DNA from: Forficula auricularia
Lineage: Eukaryota > Arthropoda > Insecta > Dermaptera > Forficulidae
Assembly: GCA_024734495.1 (NCBI GenBank)
Contig: JALMQS010000277.1
Span: 62,001 to 126,000, forward strand
Length of the DNA: 64,000 bases
Reading direction: 5' to 3'
Every line of letters starts with the position of its first letter. The first letter of the stretch is position 1. The notes under the pieces are model-generated. The model searched no databases. It saw only the letters and a program-made list of their open reading frames with translations, and was not told the origin of the DNA. The translations under genes were made by a program, and so were the position numbers. Below, piece by piece: positions 10,711 through 21,764 of the stretch.

Positions 10711-10880
10711 TATATTGAAGGAGACAATAAAAGAGTGTGTCTTCTGCTGGAATTATACATTTTATTTATTTATAACGTTATAAATAAATAAAATTTATAG
10801 TTCCATCAGAAGACGTTATAAATAAATAAAATGTGTAATTCCAGCAGAAGACACACTCTTTTATTGTCTCCTTCAATATA
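10711..10880. repeat. Palindrome of the 'cagcagaagacaca' family
   Basis: The sequence from 'tatattgaaggagacaataa' (10711) reads as its own reverse complement to 10880. Arms contain 'agtgtgtcttctgctggaatt'. The centre has an extra partial copy of the arm. The same arms flank the hammerhead palindrome at 18226-18442, so this looks like a deletion derivative lacking the ribozyme core. Confidence 0.65.
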
Positions 10881-12160
10881 TTATTGTTGTGCGAAACGTC
10901 GTGAATTTGCTCAATTTTTTTGTTTTTTTGTTTTCGTATAATAAAATGTTTCGGGGTGGTATCTAACCAACTTTGCACAGGGCCTAGACAATGTTTTAAT
11001 TAAACTTGTTTATGGGTTAGAATGAAATCGAAAAAAGTTCGATCTTTGTATTATATATCTATGTAACAACGAATCTGGCCAGTGGCTCAACTTATTTTTC
11101 ACTGGCCCTGGACCATGATAATTTTTATGTCATTTAATTTTTTTATATATAAATAATTAGAAAACAAATAAGATATAAAACTCGGCAATACAGCAATTCG
11201 AATATGAAATTAATATTTGAAAATTAACTTGTCTGGCCAGTGCCTTAACTAGCTTTTTACACTAATTTATTTTTAATTAATTATAATCAAATGTGATATA
11301 ACAGTTTTTTATCAAATTTAGCAAAAGAGCAATTTGAAAATGATGTTATATTTAATAATTAACGTGTACGCTCCTATAAGTTTATCTCTGTGGGCTAAAC
11401 AATAATGTTAATTTTTAGGCCATTTAATTATTTTTTAAAATACTTGTAAAGCAAATACGATACATGAATTAATTATAAATCTCAGCAAAATAGTAATTTG
11501 AAAATATAATTACCTAAATTTGATAATTAATTATTTTTGTCATGACTTTCTTTTGAGGGCTCCCCTTTGTCCTGAGACTAAGCGTATTGGTACACCTGTT
11601 GCATCTGACTAGAGTATCGAGTTCATCAAAGTGCCTAAGCTAAAATGAAAGAATATTCTTAATAAAACAAATAACAATTTTGATCTTATATCTATAAAAA
11701 AATAAAAATTATATAAATATATTAATTTTATATAGAAAATAATTTATCCACTAATATTATCGTCGCATCCAAGTTAAGATAAATTCATATTCGTAAATAT
11801 TGATCTGAAAGATTTTTATTTATTTGACCTATCATGAAATTAAACAAATAATAAATAAAAGTTAATAAATAATAATTAAATTAAAATCTTATTATGTAAG
11901 TTTAAGTAAAAAATCTTGAATATTTATAAAATGGCATATTGAGCGACTTTCCGCCATTCATTCTGAGTTTCTGTCAGGGTCTACAAGATATAGGTTCAAA
12001 AAAGTAAAACAAAAATAAAAATACAACTTTAATGAAAACAAACTAAGGCCGATTAAAACATACTAAAACTATTTGCAATCTTATTAGATCAATAAAAATA
12101 ATATCAGTGTAGGTGATAAATTAATAACACACAATGAAAATTAAAATATTTCATTCATTT
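10881..12160. other. Intergenic AT-rich DNA, no feature recognised
   Basis: No exon, RNA gene or clear element ends were seen. Two 'ctggccagtg' segments (near 11078 and 11232) hint at a decayed repeat. Confidence 0.4.
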
Positions 12161-12169
12161 TTGATAGGT

Positions 12170-12760
12170 TCAATTTTCTTTAAAATTATAAAAGTTAATT
12201 TCCCTTGGACAAGCCCAAGTGATAGTATGCGATGCTCTTAAGATTTACAAGCTGAGTTTAGGAAAATAAAACGGGTTTTGTGGGCGTTAGAGCAAAAACT
12301 CACTCGAAAATTCAATGATCGGTATGTGAGTACACTGATATATTTTAGCATAATTAAATCACAGAGCAACGAAATTTGAAACTTAAGCTAGGAGTTATCC
12401 AGCAGGGGTATGGTGAGCTTTTGGTTTTAATCGACATACCCCTTGTGCCTTGTAGCCCTTTACTTGAAGGTTGGGGTAGTTTTTATGTTGTCAGAAACAA
12501 TTTTTTTAAATCATTGTGCTTAACAAGTATCACAAGTTCTGTAATTTATATTTTTTATCTTGATTTATTGTTTGGGAACTTAGGATTACGTTTATGGTGG
12601 ATGAATTTGAATGTGGAAAATTGCTAGTATGATTTCAAAGTTTTGCGTCAATCCAGTCTTAGGACTGTACTCAATGATGATGATGATTTCAAAGAAGGGG
12701 GGTTGTAAGTGCAAGTCATGTGGTATGTTTGAATCGGTCTTAGTTTTTTTTTAAGATTAA
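12170..12760. repeat. Dispersed ~0.8-kb repeat fragment (shared with 23.0-24.4 and 48.2-49.0 kb)
   Basis: Segments 'agtatgcgatgctcttaaga' (near 12227) and 'ttaagctaggagttatccag' (near 12382) recur near 23075 and 23778. Related sequence is near 48780-48975 in the other orientation. No transposase is visible. The short open frame at 12376-12627 lies in the repeat and has no recognisable match. Confidence 0.5.
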
Positions 12761-13599
12761 AATTTGTATTTTATCCATAGCGTAGCATTTTGAAGCTCTA
12801 AGTATATGAGATAAAATATTTTTTTCTTTCTGATTTATTCTTCTTCTCTCTATATATTGTAGGGACTAAGTCTTTAATTAGGTGCAATGAGGTTTAATAG
12901 ACAATTACATAAGCACATTAAGATTTTTTTCCTTAAGCCCGACAAAATATCATTTTATTTAACAAATTAGGGAATTAAATTAAATTAATTAAGATTTCTT
13001 TCATTTACAATTATCGCAATGTTGAGATTCAATTGCAAAAGATCGAAATTTGAAGACTGGTTCATTAAGTAGGAACTGAAATATCGTGATATTCGAAAAT
13101 TTAAATTAATTTTTTAAATTGTTCTCGTTCATATTGATAATTGTTTAAAATGAAACTAGTGGCAATTTCGATTAGTGCTTTTAAAAATGAAAAATTTTAT
13201 TTAAAATTATCAGTAAGTTTCGTCCCATATAGAGAATTTTATCAGGCATAGAAGAAAATAATTATAAAAAATAACTTATTAAATTTAAATACACTCAAAG
13301 CTCGCTATACGACTGGAATATTATGTTCCTGGAAAGTCAACCCCAAAGAGAAATACTGTGTAACGAATCTCATAACAACGGACCGAGAAAAGATTTCTTT
13401 TTGGGAGTATATCGAAAATTTTAGGACATAAATCGAAACTTACACATATGTAATTACACAAGTACGTTATAGCGAAAAGCCTTAATGTAAAAAGAGGCCC
13501 TATAAAGAGGTATCAGGATACATAGTAAAGTTTACTTTATTTTCTTTCAAATTATTATAAATTTTTTTTATACCCTCTTTCTTGATTTATTGTTTTTTA

Positions 13600-14215
13600 T
13601 ATAGTACATTTTTACTTTACCATACAGGGTATGATCAAGTATTCAAATCGTGCATGAAAAAAGTGGTTTTTTCCTTCTTTTTTTCGAAATATCTCAAAAA
13701 CGGCTGAAAGTATGTTCGATTAAAAAAATTGAGCAAAACCATAGCATTTCGGTCTACAAAAAAGCTTTTATAAGTAAACATAGAAAAAATTATATTCTTT
13801 GAGATAATAATTGTTTTGTCAAAATGTCTGTTAGTTAGTCTGTGCGTTAACAAATTTTTGTGGACGAGCTAGCTAAAAAACTACTGTGAATATCAAAACC
13901 AAATTTCACACATAGTTTTGGTCCATTGAGATTAAGAGCTGATTAGATTTTGGTGCATATCGACCCAAAATTAAAGGGCGTGGAGGGGGGTTAAAAATTA
14001 AAAATCTAGGCCATTTGAGCAAACTCAACCAAATTTTGTATACATAATCAGTGGGACTCCAGAAGTCTAAAAATGAAAAAACTAACCCCCTCCCTTACAT
14101 GATTATAAATAATTTTATTAATTATTAAATATAAGTGAGGGGCCAGGTTGTATGGTAAAGTCAAGTGGATGGCCACCTCAGAACACGTCAGCTTATTTAT
14201 AATTTGTACTCAATC
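13600..14215. repeat. Dispersed repeat, longest copy of the 'ccatacagggtatg' family
   Basis: It opens with 'tactttaccatacagggtat' and runs through 'cgaaatatctcaaaaac', 'aagagctgattagattttgg' and an 'atctaggccatttgagcaaactc' segment to 'gtcaagtggatggccacctc'. The same order recurs at 52380-52760 and, more decayed, at 49570-49900 and 5900-6310. The 'acagggt' start is mariner-like, but no right terminal repeat or transposase was found. Confidence 0.5.
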
Positions 14216-15453
14216 ATAATTTTTATAAAGTTATTTTTTATTAGGGGGAAAGTATAGCGACCTGCTCAAGTTCTGCACAGAGGACACTACGGATGCGTCT
14301 CTGCATTGCTTAATATTTATTTAATAAAAGATTTCTTAGATCCTGATAAGGTCTCAATGTGAGAAGCATTTATAGCGCTAATTGCAAAAAGGTGAATCAT
14401 TTGTTAAAGAGATAAGTTCATATTTCTATTATTTTAAATTTAATTTTAATGTATTTTTCGATTTTTATGGATCATAAGCAGAAATAAATTCCATCAGAAA
14501 TTTGACCACCAAAATCCCTAATCAAAAATTTTTAATATTTATCAATGTTCATGATTATTGTCCTAAGAAAAAGAAAACTAGATTTAAGAGATTCAGTATT
14601 CTTATGTCAAATATTCGACATTAGATTTAATGATTTTATAGATATGTCATACTATGGAGAAAATAAAATAAATAGAATTTACCTGCCTGAATGTCCGCAG
14701 TCTATTTTAAATGATAACCTATCAATATCATTATAAAAAAAACCTCCTTCTTTTGAAGTCGATTAAAAATAGTCATATTTCATGTATGTATTTCTCTGTG
14801 AGTATACTTGGCTTGAATAATTCTTGATACATTAATCCACACTTGGAAACGTCTTAAGAAAATGGGTCCATTACCTATGATTATAGAAATGTTTAATTAA
14901 TTTTCTATTTACTTAATGAATAATTCTTCCAAATTTTTTTCGCAATCACATTATAGTAATTGTGAGAAATCGTAAAAAATGTTATCAAAATTTTAAGCAA
15001 AAAATTATCTCATAGATTCCTTAATAGTTTATTTTTTAAAGGTGTGGTGATGGCTAGAAAATAGATACCTAATCATAGATATATATAAAGATCCGAAAGC
15101 GAAAAATCATTCGATTGATAGTTTTTCCGAAGAACGGATATTTAATTTAGTTAATGTATATTATTTTAAAAGGTAGGAGATTGTTTTTTTATTTTTTTAT
15201 TTTCGAACTATTAATTATTATATAATAATAGAATAAGTGAGGTATAATAGAATTGCCTATCCGAGAATACACAGTTTGAAGATTTCAAATCTATGTGACT
15301 TTCAAATTTTAAATAGGTAATAATTGGAAGTAGAATATTGTTTTTAGAAGTAAAGTGTAAATGTTTACCAAAATTCGTGTTTTATGGCCTCCAGAGACCA
15401 AAAATTTGCTCTATCTGAGGATGCGACAATTTAAAAAAGAAAGTTGTGTAGCT

Positions 15454-17175
15454 CAGGGGTTCCCAAACTTTTCCGAGTAGCAGCGCCTTTTTTCAATTAA
15501 AATTTTTCCAAGGCGCCCTACCCCAAGAAAAAGTACATATATATAAACAACCGTATTTGGGCTCGAGGCTGTCAAAATTAAATTTTTTCGGTTTCACAGC
15601 CTATAACCCACAATCTGCATAACCTTCTTCAATATGATAAGTTGGAAAATATAGTAAACAAATTACATGTCAGTCCAAAGCCTCTCATATATCACTTCCC
15701 ATACAAAATTAAACATACCAACGTCCCTATCTATATTCCCTCATGGACAAAAGAAGAAGTCTATATCAATATAAAATTTAATTCGCTTCTCAGAGATGAA
15801 TTCTCTGATTACGAGCTGATTTTTACAAACGGCTCTAACATGGATGAAAATGTAGGATGTGCTTTCTACCATGTAACCACTAACTATTATGAAAAAATTT
15901 AAAATATCAATGGATTGTTTTATATTTAGTGCAAAAGCGATCGCTATCCTAATGGCCTTGGTTTATATAGATTCATTAGATCAACCTAAACAAGTTTTAA
16001 TTGTATCAGATTCTCATAGTGATTTAAAATCAATTAAAATTTTTATAAAACTAAGTCAGAGAACTTTCTTATTTATAAAATTTTGATTATATGTGTAAAA
16101 TAAATAATATTGTTGAATTCCTATGGTGTCCCTCTCATGTGGGTATTCAGCCTAACGAATTTGTTGACTCTTTACCAAAACAGGCTATCACGGATGGGGC
16201 TCACCTATGTAGATGCAATTAATTGTATTAAAAAAAATCTATTAAACTGTGGCAAAAATTTTTGGACTCCTCTTCAGAATCGAGAGGTTTCTATTTGCAT
16301 TCTGTTATGCCCAGAATTGGATATAAATCATGGTTTCATGACAGTCGGTTATATAGAAGGTTAGTCGTTCTAATTGTACAGTTGAGAATGGGTCAAGAGG
16401 CTACCCCCAGAAAACTTTCAATTTCATTTAAGAGACACTTCTTTTTGTGGCGTGATGGCATTCAAATGGGTGATGTCAATCACATTTTTCTGGGGTGCTC
16501 AAAATTTTTTAGAGCGATTGACTTATTTTTAAATAGATCTTCTCAAAAAATACTATTCCCTACATCAATGCAATTAATTCTTGCTTATTTCAATCCTGAC
16601 TGTCACGAGTCCGAGATACAAGAGGCAATAATAAAACTATTAATTGCATCCAAACTATTTATATAAATTTTAAAATTTTAAATGTTGATATATAATTATA
16701 ATTGTACATATGTATATATAAAAATGTAAATACTGTAACTTCTTAAAAAAACAAAAGGAACTGGCCAAATGGATTCATTTCCGAGGTCATTAAATAAAGA
16801 AATTTAAAAAAATATCTAAACAAATACCGTATTTGGCCTCTCAAAATACTCGTGTATTAGAATCGATAAAAATATCTTGGAAATTACTTAATAGTTTATT
16901 TTCCTATGAAAATCCAAAATGCAGGCCACAGGGAGGACCTTTGTATATATTTCAGATTTTTTCGAGGGTGTCAAAGTTAAATTGTTTCGCTTTATGTATG
17001 CCCAATCGTAAGTAAGAGATCAAAATGAATAATAAATACATTTTTAGCTTCTCACTTAGTTTATTGTCTAGTTAGGTCAAATGTCTTGCTTCAATTAATT
17101 ATGAAGTTTCGCGGCACACCTTAGAAGAGGCCGCGGCTCCCCAGAGCGCCACGGCGCACAGTTTGGGAACCTCTG
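15454..17175. mobile_element. hAT element with 8-bp target duplication, hosting a retrotransposon
   Basis: The ends CAGGGGTTCCCAAACTTTTC and gcgcacagtttgggaacctctg are inverted repeats of the common hAT type. They are flanked by gtgtagct (15446-15453) and gtgtagcg (17176-17183), a 7/8 match. No hAT transposase is visible. The interior is mainly a truncated non-LTR retrotransposon (about 15600-16815). Segments near 15560-15590 and 16963-16995 resemble each other. Confidence 0.8.
15600..16815 (+). pseudogene. Non-LTR retrotransposon ORF2 remnant (RNase H and C-terminal region)
   Basis: Several short frames join into a decayed ORF2. The first (15642-15902) ends in an RNase H start with LIFTNGSNMDENVGCAFYHV, where the catalytic D of the usual 'FTDGS' has become N. 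After a frameshift, AKAIAILMALVYIDSL...VLIVSDSHSDLKSI (about 15931-16045) follows, matching the next RNase H motifs (E-to-K and SDS). A further shift gives VEFLWCPSHVGIQPNEFVDSLPK near 16110-16180, then a C-terminal segment (16262-16666) with GDVNHIFLGCSKF, a Cys/His-type ending. The RNase H domain suggests an I-like or Jockey-superfamily element. An A-rich tail is near 16790-16815. Confidence 0.75.
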
Positions 17176-17469
17176 GTGTAGCGTTAATAGCTCGTTAATT
17201 AAAATAAAATCTTGAAATTTACAAGTTAAATGTAAAGTGTATTCATTTTACTTAATATAAAAAACTACATTAAAATTATAGGCTGATTATTATCTTGGAA
17301 TGCTTCAAATTTTTCTTATACTTAGTCAAAAAAAAAATATTGTTTATCCCTGTAAATATCTCATTAAGTAGAATTATATAGGCTGTAATTTTATTTTTAA
17401 ATTTAATTCACCTTAAAATGACGGTGTGTAAGGGCCTTCAAGTTCCAAGTACCAATTTTAAGCCGTGTT

Positions 17470-17705
17470 TTATATGGAAATCTATGGTCATGTTATTTAT
17501 TTATTTATTAATGAGCATACATTTCTATTTTTTTTTTTTTACTTGTTTATTATTTTTTAAATTGTTGTAATTAATTTGTATTAATGTTTATTAATGTATT
17601 GTAGCTAGATTGTATTGATGTTTGGAGGACCTAGCCACCGAGGACTTGTGCCTCTAAGCAGGTCGAGGAATAAAGATTTATTTATTTATTATTTATTTAT
17701 ACCAG
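17470..17705 (+). repeat. Retroposon 3' end with (TTTA)n tail
   Basis: The segment 'ggaggacctagccaccgagg' leads to 'cgaggaataaagatttattt' and a TTTA repeat. This is the form of a LINE or SINE 3' end with a microsatellite tail. Similar tails in the other orientation lie near 45310-45400 and 48660-48720. No coding part is attached. Confidence 0.4.
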
Positions 17706-18225
17706 GTCAATAATAGAAATTGTTTAAGTTTAAATTCTGAAAAAATTTTCTCATTATCATTGGCAAAAAAAATGAATTAATATTTCATGGGAGATATGAG
17801 GTATGGGAAGCCTGGGAATGCTAGCCCAACTCGCACTTGGCAAGCTTATTTTTAATTTAAGACACTCACTTGTTTCTTGATGATATTTTCTGTCTATTTG
17901 TATGTGTCGTGAATTTATCTGTATGTGTATATGTCGTGGATTTCAATACTCAGGATAACTTAATAGCGGATGTATAGTGTTCGTTCTGATGCCATCATTT
18001 TAAGTTCCAAACTCAGGACTTGATTAGATTTTGATCTTTCTAGCTTCAGAACAAAAGGAAGTAAAATTTAGAAAAATTAGAAAAAAGTCGAATCGATTAT
18101 ATAGCAACAATTCCGCAACTAGCCTTTGAAGAGCCTTCTGTGAAAGGTTCTTATATTTTTTAATAAAGAGAAATCAAAGAGGTTGTTTTAAATTGAAAGT
18201 TTTTGCCGAGAGTAGCAGAATTTTT

Positions 18226-18442
18226 ATATATTGAAGGAGACAATAAAAGAGTGTGTCTTCTGCTGGAATTATAAATTTTATTTATTTATAACGAAACTAT
18301 AGTTTCGAGGCTTTGCCCTCTTCATCAGTCTATTACAATGTATTCACAGGAATAGGCAAAGCCCTTGAAACTATAGTCTCGTTATAAATAAATAAAATTT
18401 ATAATTCCAGCAGAAGACACACTCTTTGTATTGTCTCCTTCA
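18226..18442. mobile_element. Hammerhead palindrome ('cagcagaagacaca' arms)
   Basis: The arms tatattgaaggagacaata... and ...tattgtctccttca are inverted. The centre holds a hammerhead motif on the minus strand (18290-18335). The right arm keeps only the GAAACUAUAGUC half (18368-18382). Flanking 'aaagaggttgtcct' and 'gagagtagcagaa' segments match those around 29861-30199, so this seems a composite of two related palindromes. Confidence 0.6.
18290..18335 (-). ncRNA. Hammerhead ribozyme candidate (CUAUAG helix III)
   Basis: On the minus strand: CUGAUGA, extra A, helix II GAGG..CCUC, GAAA, CUAUAG, UU. The self-complementary ACUAUAGU replaces the ACGU of the other family. The cleavage triplet would be GUU. 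Helix I beyond GA/UC is weak. Confidence 0.5.
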
Positions 18443-18477
18443 AAGAGGTTGTCCTATGCTTGATGCAAATAAACATA

Positions 18478-19184
18478 CAGGGTGGGGCTTGGTCACTTCC
18501 TTATTTTAAAAAATCATAACACAAAAAGTATTGGGAGTATCTATTTAATTCTTTTTTCTGATGCAGGGGTGCATTTAAAGTTTTATTTCATTAGGTTTTA
18601 AAAACGACATCTCGAAGGTGGCCACCGTCCTCGTCAATACACTGAGATAGCTTGAATTTTGACATTTCTGTCCACTTTTACCAGCATATCTGTGCCTATA
18701 TCGGCAATACCAGCACGAATAATGTCCTTCAGCTGACCAAGGGTTCTTGGACGATTCGTGTAAACCAAAGATTTAAGATAGCCCCACAGGAAATAGTCAC
18801 AGACGGCTAAATCTGGCGATCGCGCTGGCCACTGAAGATCGCCTCTAAGAGAGATGAGCCGTTCGGGGAAGTATTCCCCCAAGAGATTCATGGAAATTCG
18901 TGCCGTGTGATCCTTGGCGCCATCCTCTTGGAATCACACATCCCTCATATCCATTTCTTCGAGTTTGGGTAGAAAAACTCCTCAATCAAAAAAGTGGACA
19001 GAAATTTCAAAATTCGGCTATCTCAGTGTATTGACGAAGACGGTGGCCACCTTCGAGATGTAGTTTTTAAAACCTAATGAAATAAAACTTTAAATGTACC
19101 CCTGTATATAGAAAAAAGAATTAAATCGATAGTGCCAATACTTTTTGTGTTATGATTTATTAAAATAAGGAAGTGACCGTCCTG
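18478..19184 (-). mobile_element. Mariner-like element with ~190-bp terminal inverted repeats, internally deleted
   Basis: The element starts CAGGGTGGGGCTTGG, ends with its decayed complement (...gaccgtcctg), and is flanked by TA (18476-18477 and 19185-19186). The inverted arms are long, about 190 bases each, and include 'aagtattgg' and 'ggtggccaccgtcctcgtca' with their complements. Between them is a minus-strand transposase C-terminus (18634-18891). The rest of the transposase is missing, so it cannot move itself. Confidence 0.8.
18634..18891 (-). pseudogene. Mariner-family transposase C-terminal fragment
   Basis: The 85-residue frame contains LQWPARSPDLAVCDYFLWGYLKS, the signature around the last catalytic acidic residue of IS630/Tc1/mariner transposases (SPDL..CDYFLWG). 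It is followed by a TLGQLKDIIRAGIADI helix segment. The ATG is internal to the family sequence. The N-terminal helix-turn-helix and first catalytic aspartates are absent. It lies inside long terminal inverted repeats. Confidence 0.85.
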
Positions 19185-19259
19185 TATATAAGTAAATATC
19201 AAATATAATATATATATAAACATAAATAAATATCAATCAAATATGTATATGTATAATGT

Positions 19260-19622
19260 AAAATTTAAGATATTTTTATATTAAAATGTTTATTTTATGA
19301 CTAGTATCGCCAATGTTTGGCTCAAAAGACATTTATTAAAATTACAGAAAATATTTTTGTTTAGTTAATGAAAAAAAAAAATTCTGTAATTTTATTAAAT
19401 GTTTATACTTAATTTGTAAAGAGTTTGGTGTCAGTTCAAGGTGAAACATTTTGAATAAAAAGTAAGCCAAATTTCAAAGTAGGTTTCACAAAATAAAACA
19501 AATATACCTATCTGTGTTTTGAGTTTTATCTCTCTCTCTTTTTATTAAATGTCTGATGAATAAAACATTGACAAAACTAGTCATAAAACAAACATTTTAA
19601 TATAAAAATGTCTTAAATTTTA
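19260..19622. repeat. Inverted repeat with ~60-bp arms
   Basis: The arm at about 19260-19320 (aatttaagatatttttatat...) is complementary to about 19563-19622. The spacer holds 'caaggtgaaacattttgaat' and 'ggtttcacaaaataaaacaa', which resemble parts of the 37921-38160 palindrome, so it may be a relative that lost its ribozyme core. Confidence 0.55.
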
Positions 19623-19766
19623 TTTATCCATCTTTTTTTCTTGATATACTAAGAAGTTTAAGCAAAAAACATTCTCATAAAATATATTATTTATATTTTT
19701 TAAACAAATATTAATCAAACAAATAGTGAAATGCGTTTTTTGTTAAAACTTGATTTTATTATTATA

Positions 19767-20702
19767 CTAGCTGCAAGGTCCGCCTTCAGCGGCCCTCTTG
19801 CTAGCCAGGGGACACGCCCCCTGGACCCCCAACCCACGAACCCCACCCTCACACTCCACTCCCACCCCCGAAACCCGCCCAGCACCCTTACCCCCCGCAC
19901 CATGCACCCGTACCCAACCCCTGCCCCCACACCACCACCCCAATACTCAATACCGCACCCCACCCACCTCGGACCCCAAACCTCACACCCCACTCTCACC
20001 CACAACATCCCCCGAAACCTACCTAGCACCCCACCCCCCCGCACCATGCACCCGTGCCCAACCCCCGCCCCCACCACGCTCCACCCCCTGAACCCCCTAT
20101 TCCGCCTTACTCCCTCACTCCACCCCCATTCAACCCCAAGCACCCCATGCCCTAACCCACCCCCACTCCAGCCCCGCACCCAGTTTTTGCATTTCTAGTG
20201 ACCCACAGATTATGTATAGAAAATTTGGTTGAGTTTGCTCCAAGGGCAAGAATTTACATGTTATTCACCCTCCCCAGCCCTTTTGGGTGGTTTTTGGGTG
20301 GATTTTTTTAGACAAAAGTTGTCAGAAATCACATCCCCTACAACTTTATAAAACTTTATACTACTCATTATAAAATTTGCCGTTGAGTTAATGGTTTAGG
20401 AGTTATTTGATAATTTTCAATCGTGCGCTCCACCAAACCCCCTTTTGGGGTCAAAATATCAAAACGTTATATAGCTAAAAACGTAAGTTAGAAGACATCT
20501 GATATAAATATGAAATTTCATAATAATCCCTTCAGCCGTTTTGACGTGAACCGTGAGCAACTTTTCGCGGAAACCATTGAAACAGACAGACAGGAATTTT
20601 GTTGAGGGTGTTTTCGTTCATAACTTTGCTTGAAACGTGTGCAACCAATTTGGTTTGATTTGGACCAATGTACAGACAAAACCTTAATTTTATATATATA
20701 GA
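19767..20702 (-). mobile_element. Non-autonomous Helitron (minus strand)
   Basis: On the minus strand the element begins TCTATATATATAAAA after an A (5' end at 20702). It ends with a hairpin GGCCGCTGAAGGCGGACC, six bases, then CTAG (19770-19767) followed by T. TC...CTRR ends with a 3' hairpin and insertion between A and T are Helitron hallmarks. The same 3' end occurs at 43589-43623. No Rep/helicase is encoded. The interior carries a C-rich array (19810-20180) and a copy of the 'ctagccc' repeat. Confidence 0.75.
19800..20180. repeat. C-rich, strand-skewed low-complexity array inside the Helitron
   Basis: The plus strand is almost devoid of G for 370 bases. It holds two copies, about 165 bp apart, of a segment with 'gcaccatgcacccgt' (19898 and 20041). 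The open frames on both strands (19715-20198) are proline- or glycine/tryptophan-rich by composition and are not convincing genes. Confidence 0.75.
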
Positions 20703-21559
20703 TATAGTATTCAATACTAAGCAATTTATTTTACTATTTTCATTATTTTACAATTATTATTTTTTTTATCTTGATGGCTTGTTCAGAGCCTCAAAAAGAC
20801 TAGGACCTGTGCAGGTGCACCAGTTGCGCCACTGTATAGATCTCTCAAAAACGGTTGTAGATAATTTGCTGAGATTTGGCAGTAAAATATTAATAAACTT
20901 CTCACCTTTGTGCCAAATTTTAGTTATCTAACTCAAAGAAAAGTGGAAAAAATACCAAATCTCTTAAAATTTGATACCTTCCAATTTTATTATAAATATT
21001 AAAGTAAAATTACCTCGAAAGAATGAATGTTATAATCTTGTATCTCTTTCTACCTCTAGAGTATAGACTAAAGTGTTTTATAGTAATGTAGTGGAAGTTT
21101 ATTTTAGTGGTGTCCCGTTGCCTTCCTTTATATTTGATGATGTTCATTTTATGTTTTTTTAATTCTCTATGTAATTTTGTGAGATTCGATCCAGTCCAAA
21201 TCCGTTATGCTAGGCATAAATCATAAAATAATGTAAGTTATAGGTTTCAGGAAAGATGGTAGTCTTGAACTTAAAAATACCTAAACACTGGAATCCCTCA
21301 AATAAATGAATTAATGAGTATTTTAGTTTAATTAATATACACCCCTTGAAGATCATTCAAATACCTCAATTTAGTGTTTAAGAACAAATGCCTCCAAATC
21401 ATATCTTTAGTCTTAAGATAAGATCTTTAACCGTATAATAAATAATTCATTGAATATAACATTTCCCAGTTGAGGGTATAAGACTTTAAAATGGTTATAA
21501 TTTCTGTATTCTTTAATCCCTCCAAGACAAGTGCTGCTCTCTACAGCAATCGTTGGGAA
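20703..21559. other. Intergenic region upstream of TMX1
   Basis: No gene seen. The ORF at 20668-20931 straddles the Helitron edge and is not protein-like. The core promoter of TMX1 probably lies near the right end, but no TATA or initiator could be fixed with confidence. Confidence 0.4.
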
Positions 21560-21615
21560 TCATCTCTGCTGTGCTTCCTTGGTGTTTGCTGAATCGTCAT
21601 CTGTAAGCTTTCAAC

Positions 21616-21764
21616 ATGGCTGCCAACATGTGTACCTTTGCTTATTGCCTCTCTCTAATAGTTTTAATAATTTTGCCAAATACTTTCGCACGAAAATCCG
21701 CATTAATTGAATTAAATGAGGACAATTGGAAAGAAATGCTTGAAGATGAATGGATGGTTGAATT
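21616..21764 (+). CDS. TMX1: TMX1 exon 1 (signal peptide and start of thioredoxin domain)
   Basis: Residues 1-49 plus two bases. A hydrophobic stretch ([15 protein letters not shown]) forms the signal peptide, and [14 protein letters not shown] begins the mature domain. It ends GAATT/GTAAGT. A second in-frame ATG four codons later is less likely, since the first has the better context. Confidence 0.93.

Noticed and set aside
19715..20198. Long open frames on both strands in the C-rich block
   Set aside because: They result from base composition: proline-rich one way, Gly/Trp-rich the other. They lie inside a Helitron, overlap on opposite strands, and match no protein motif.
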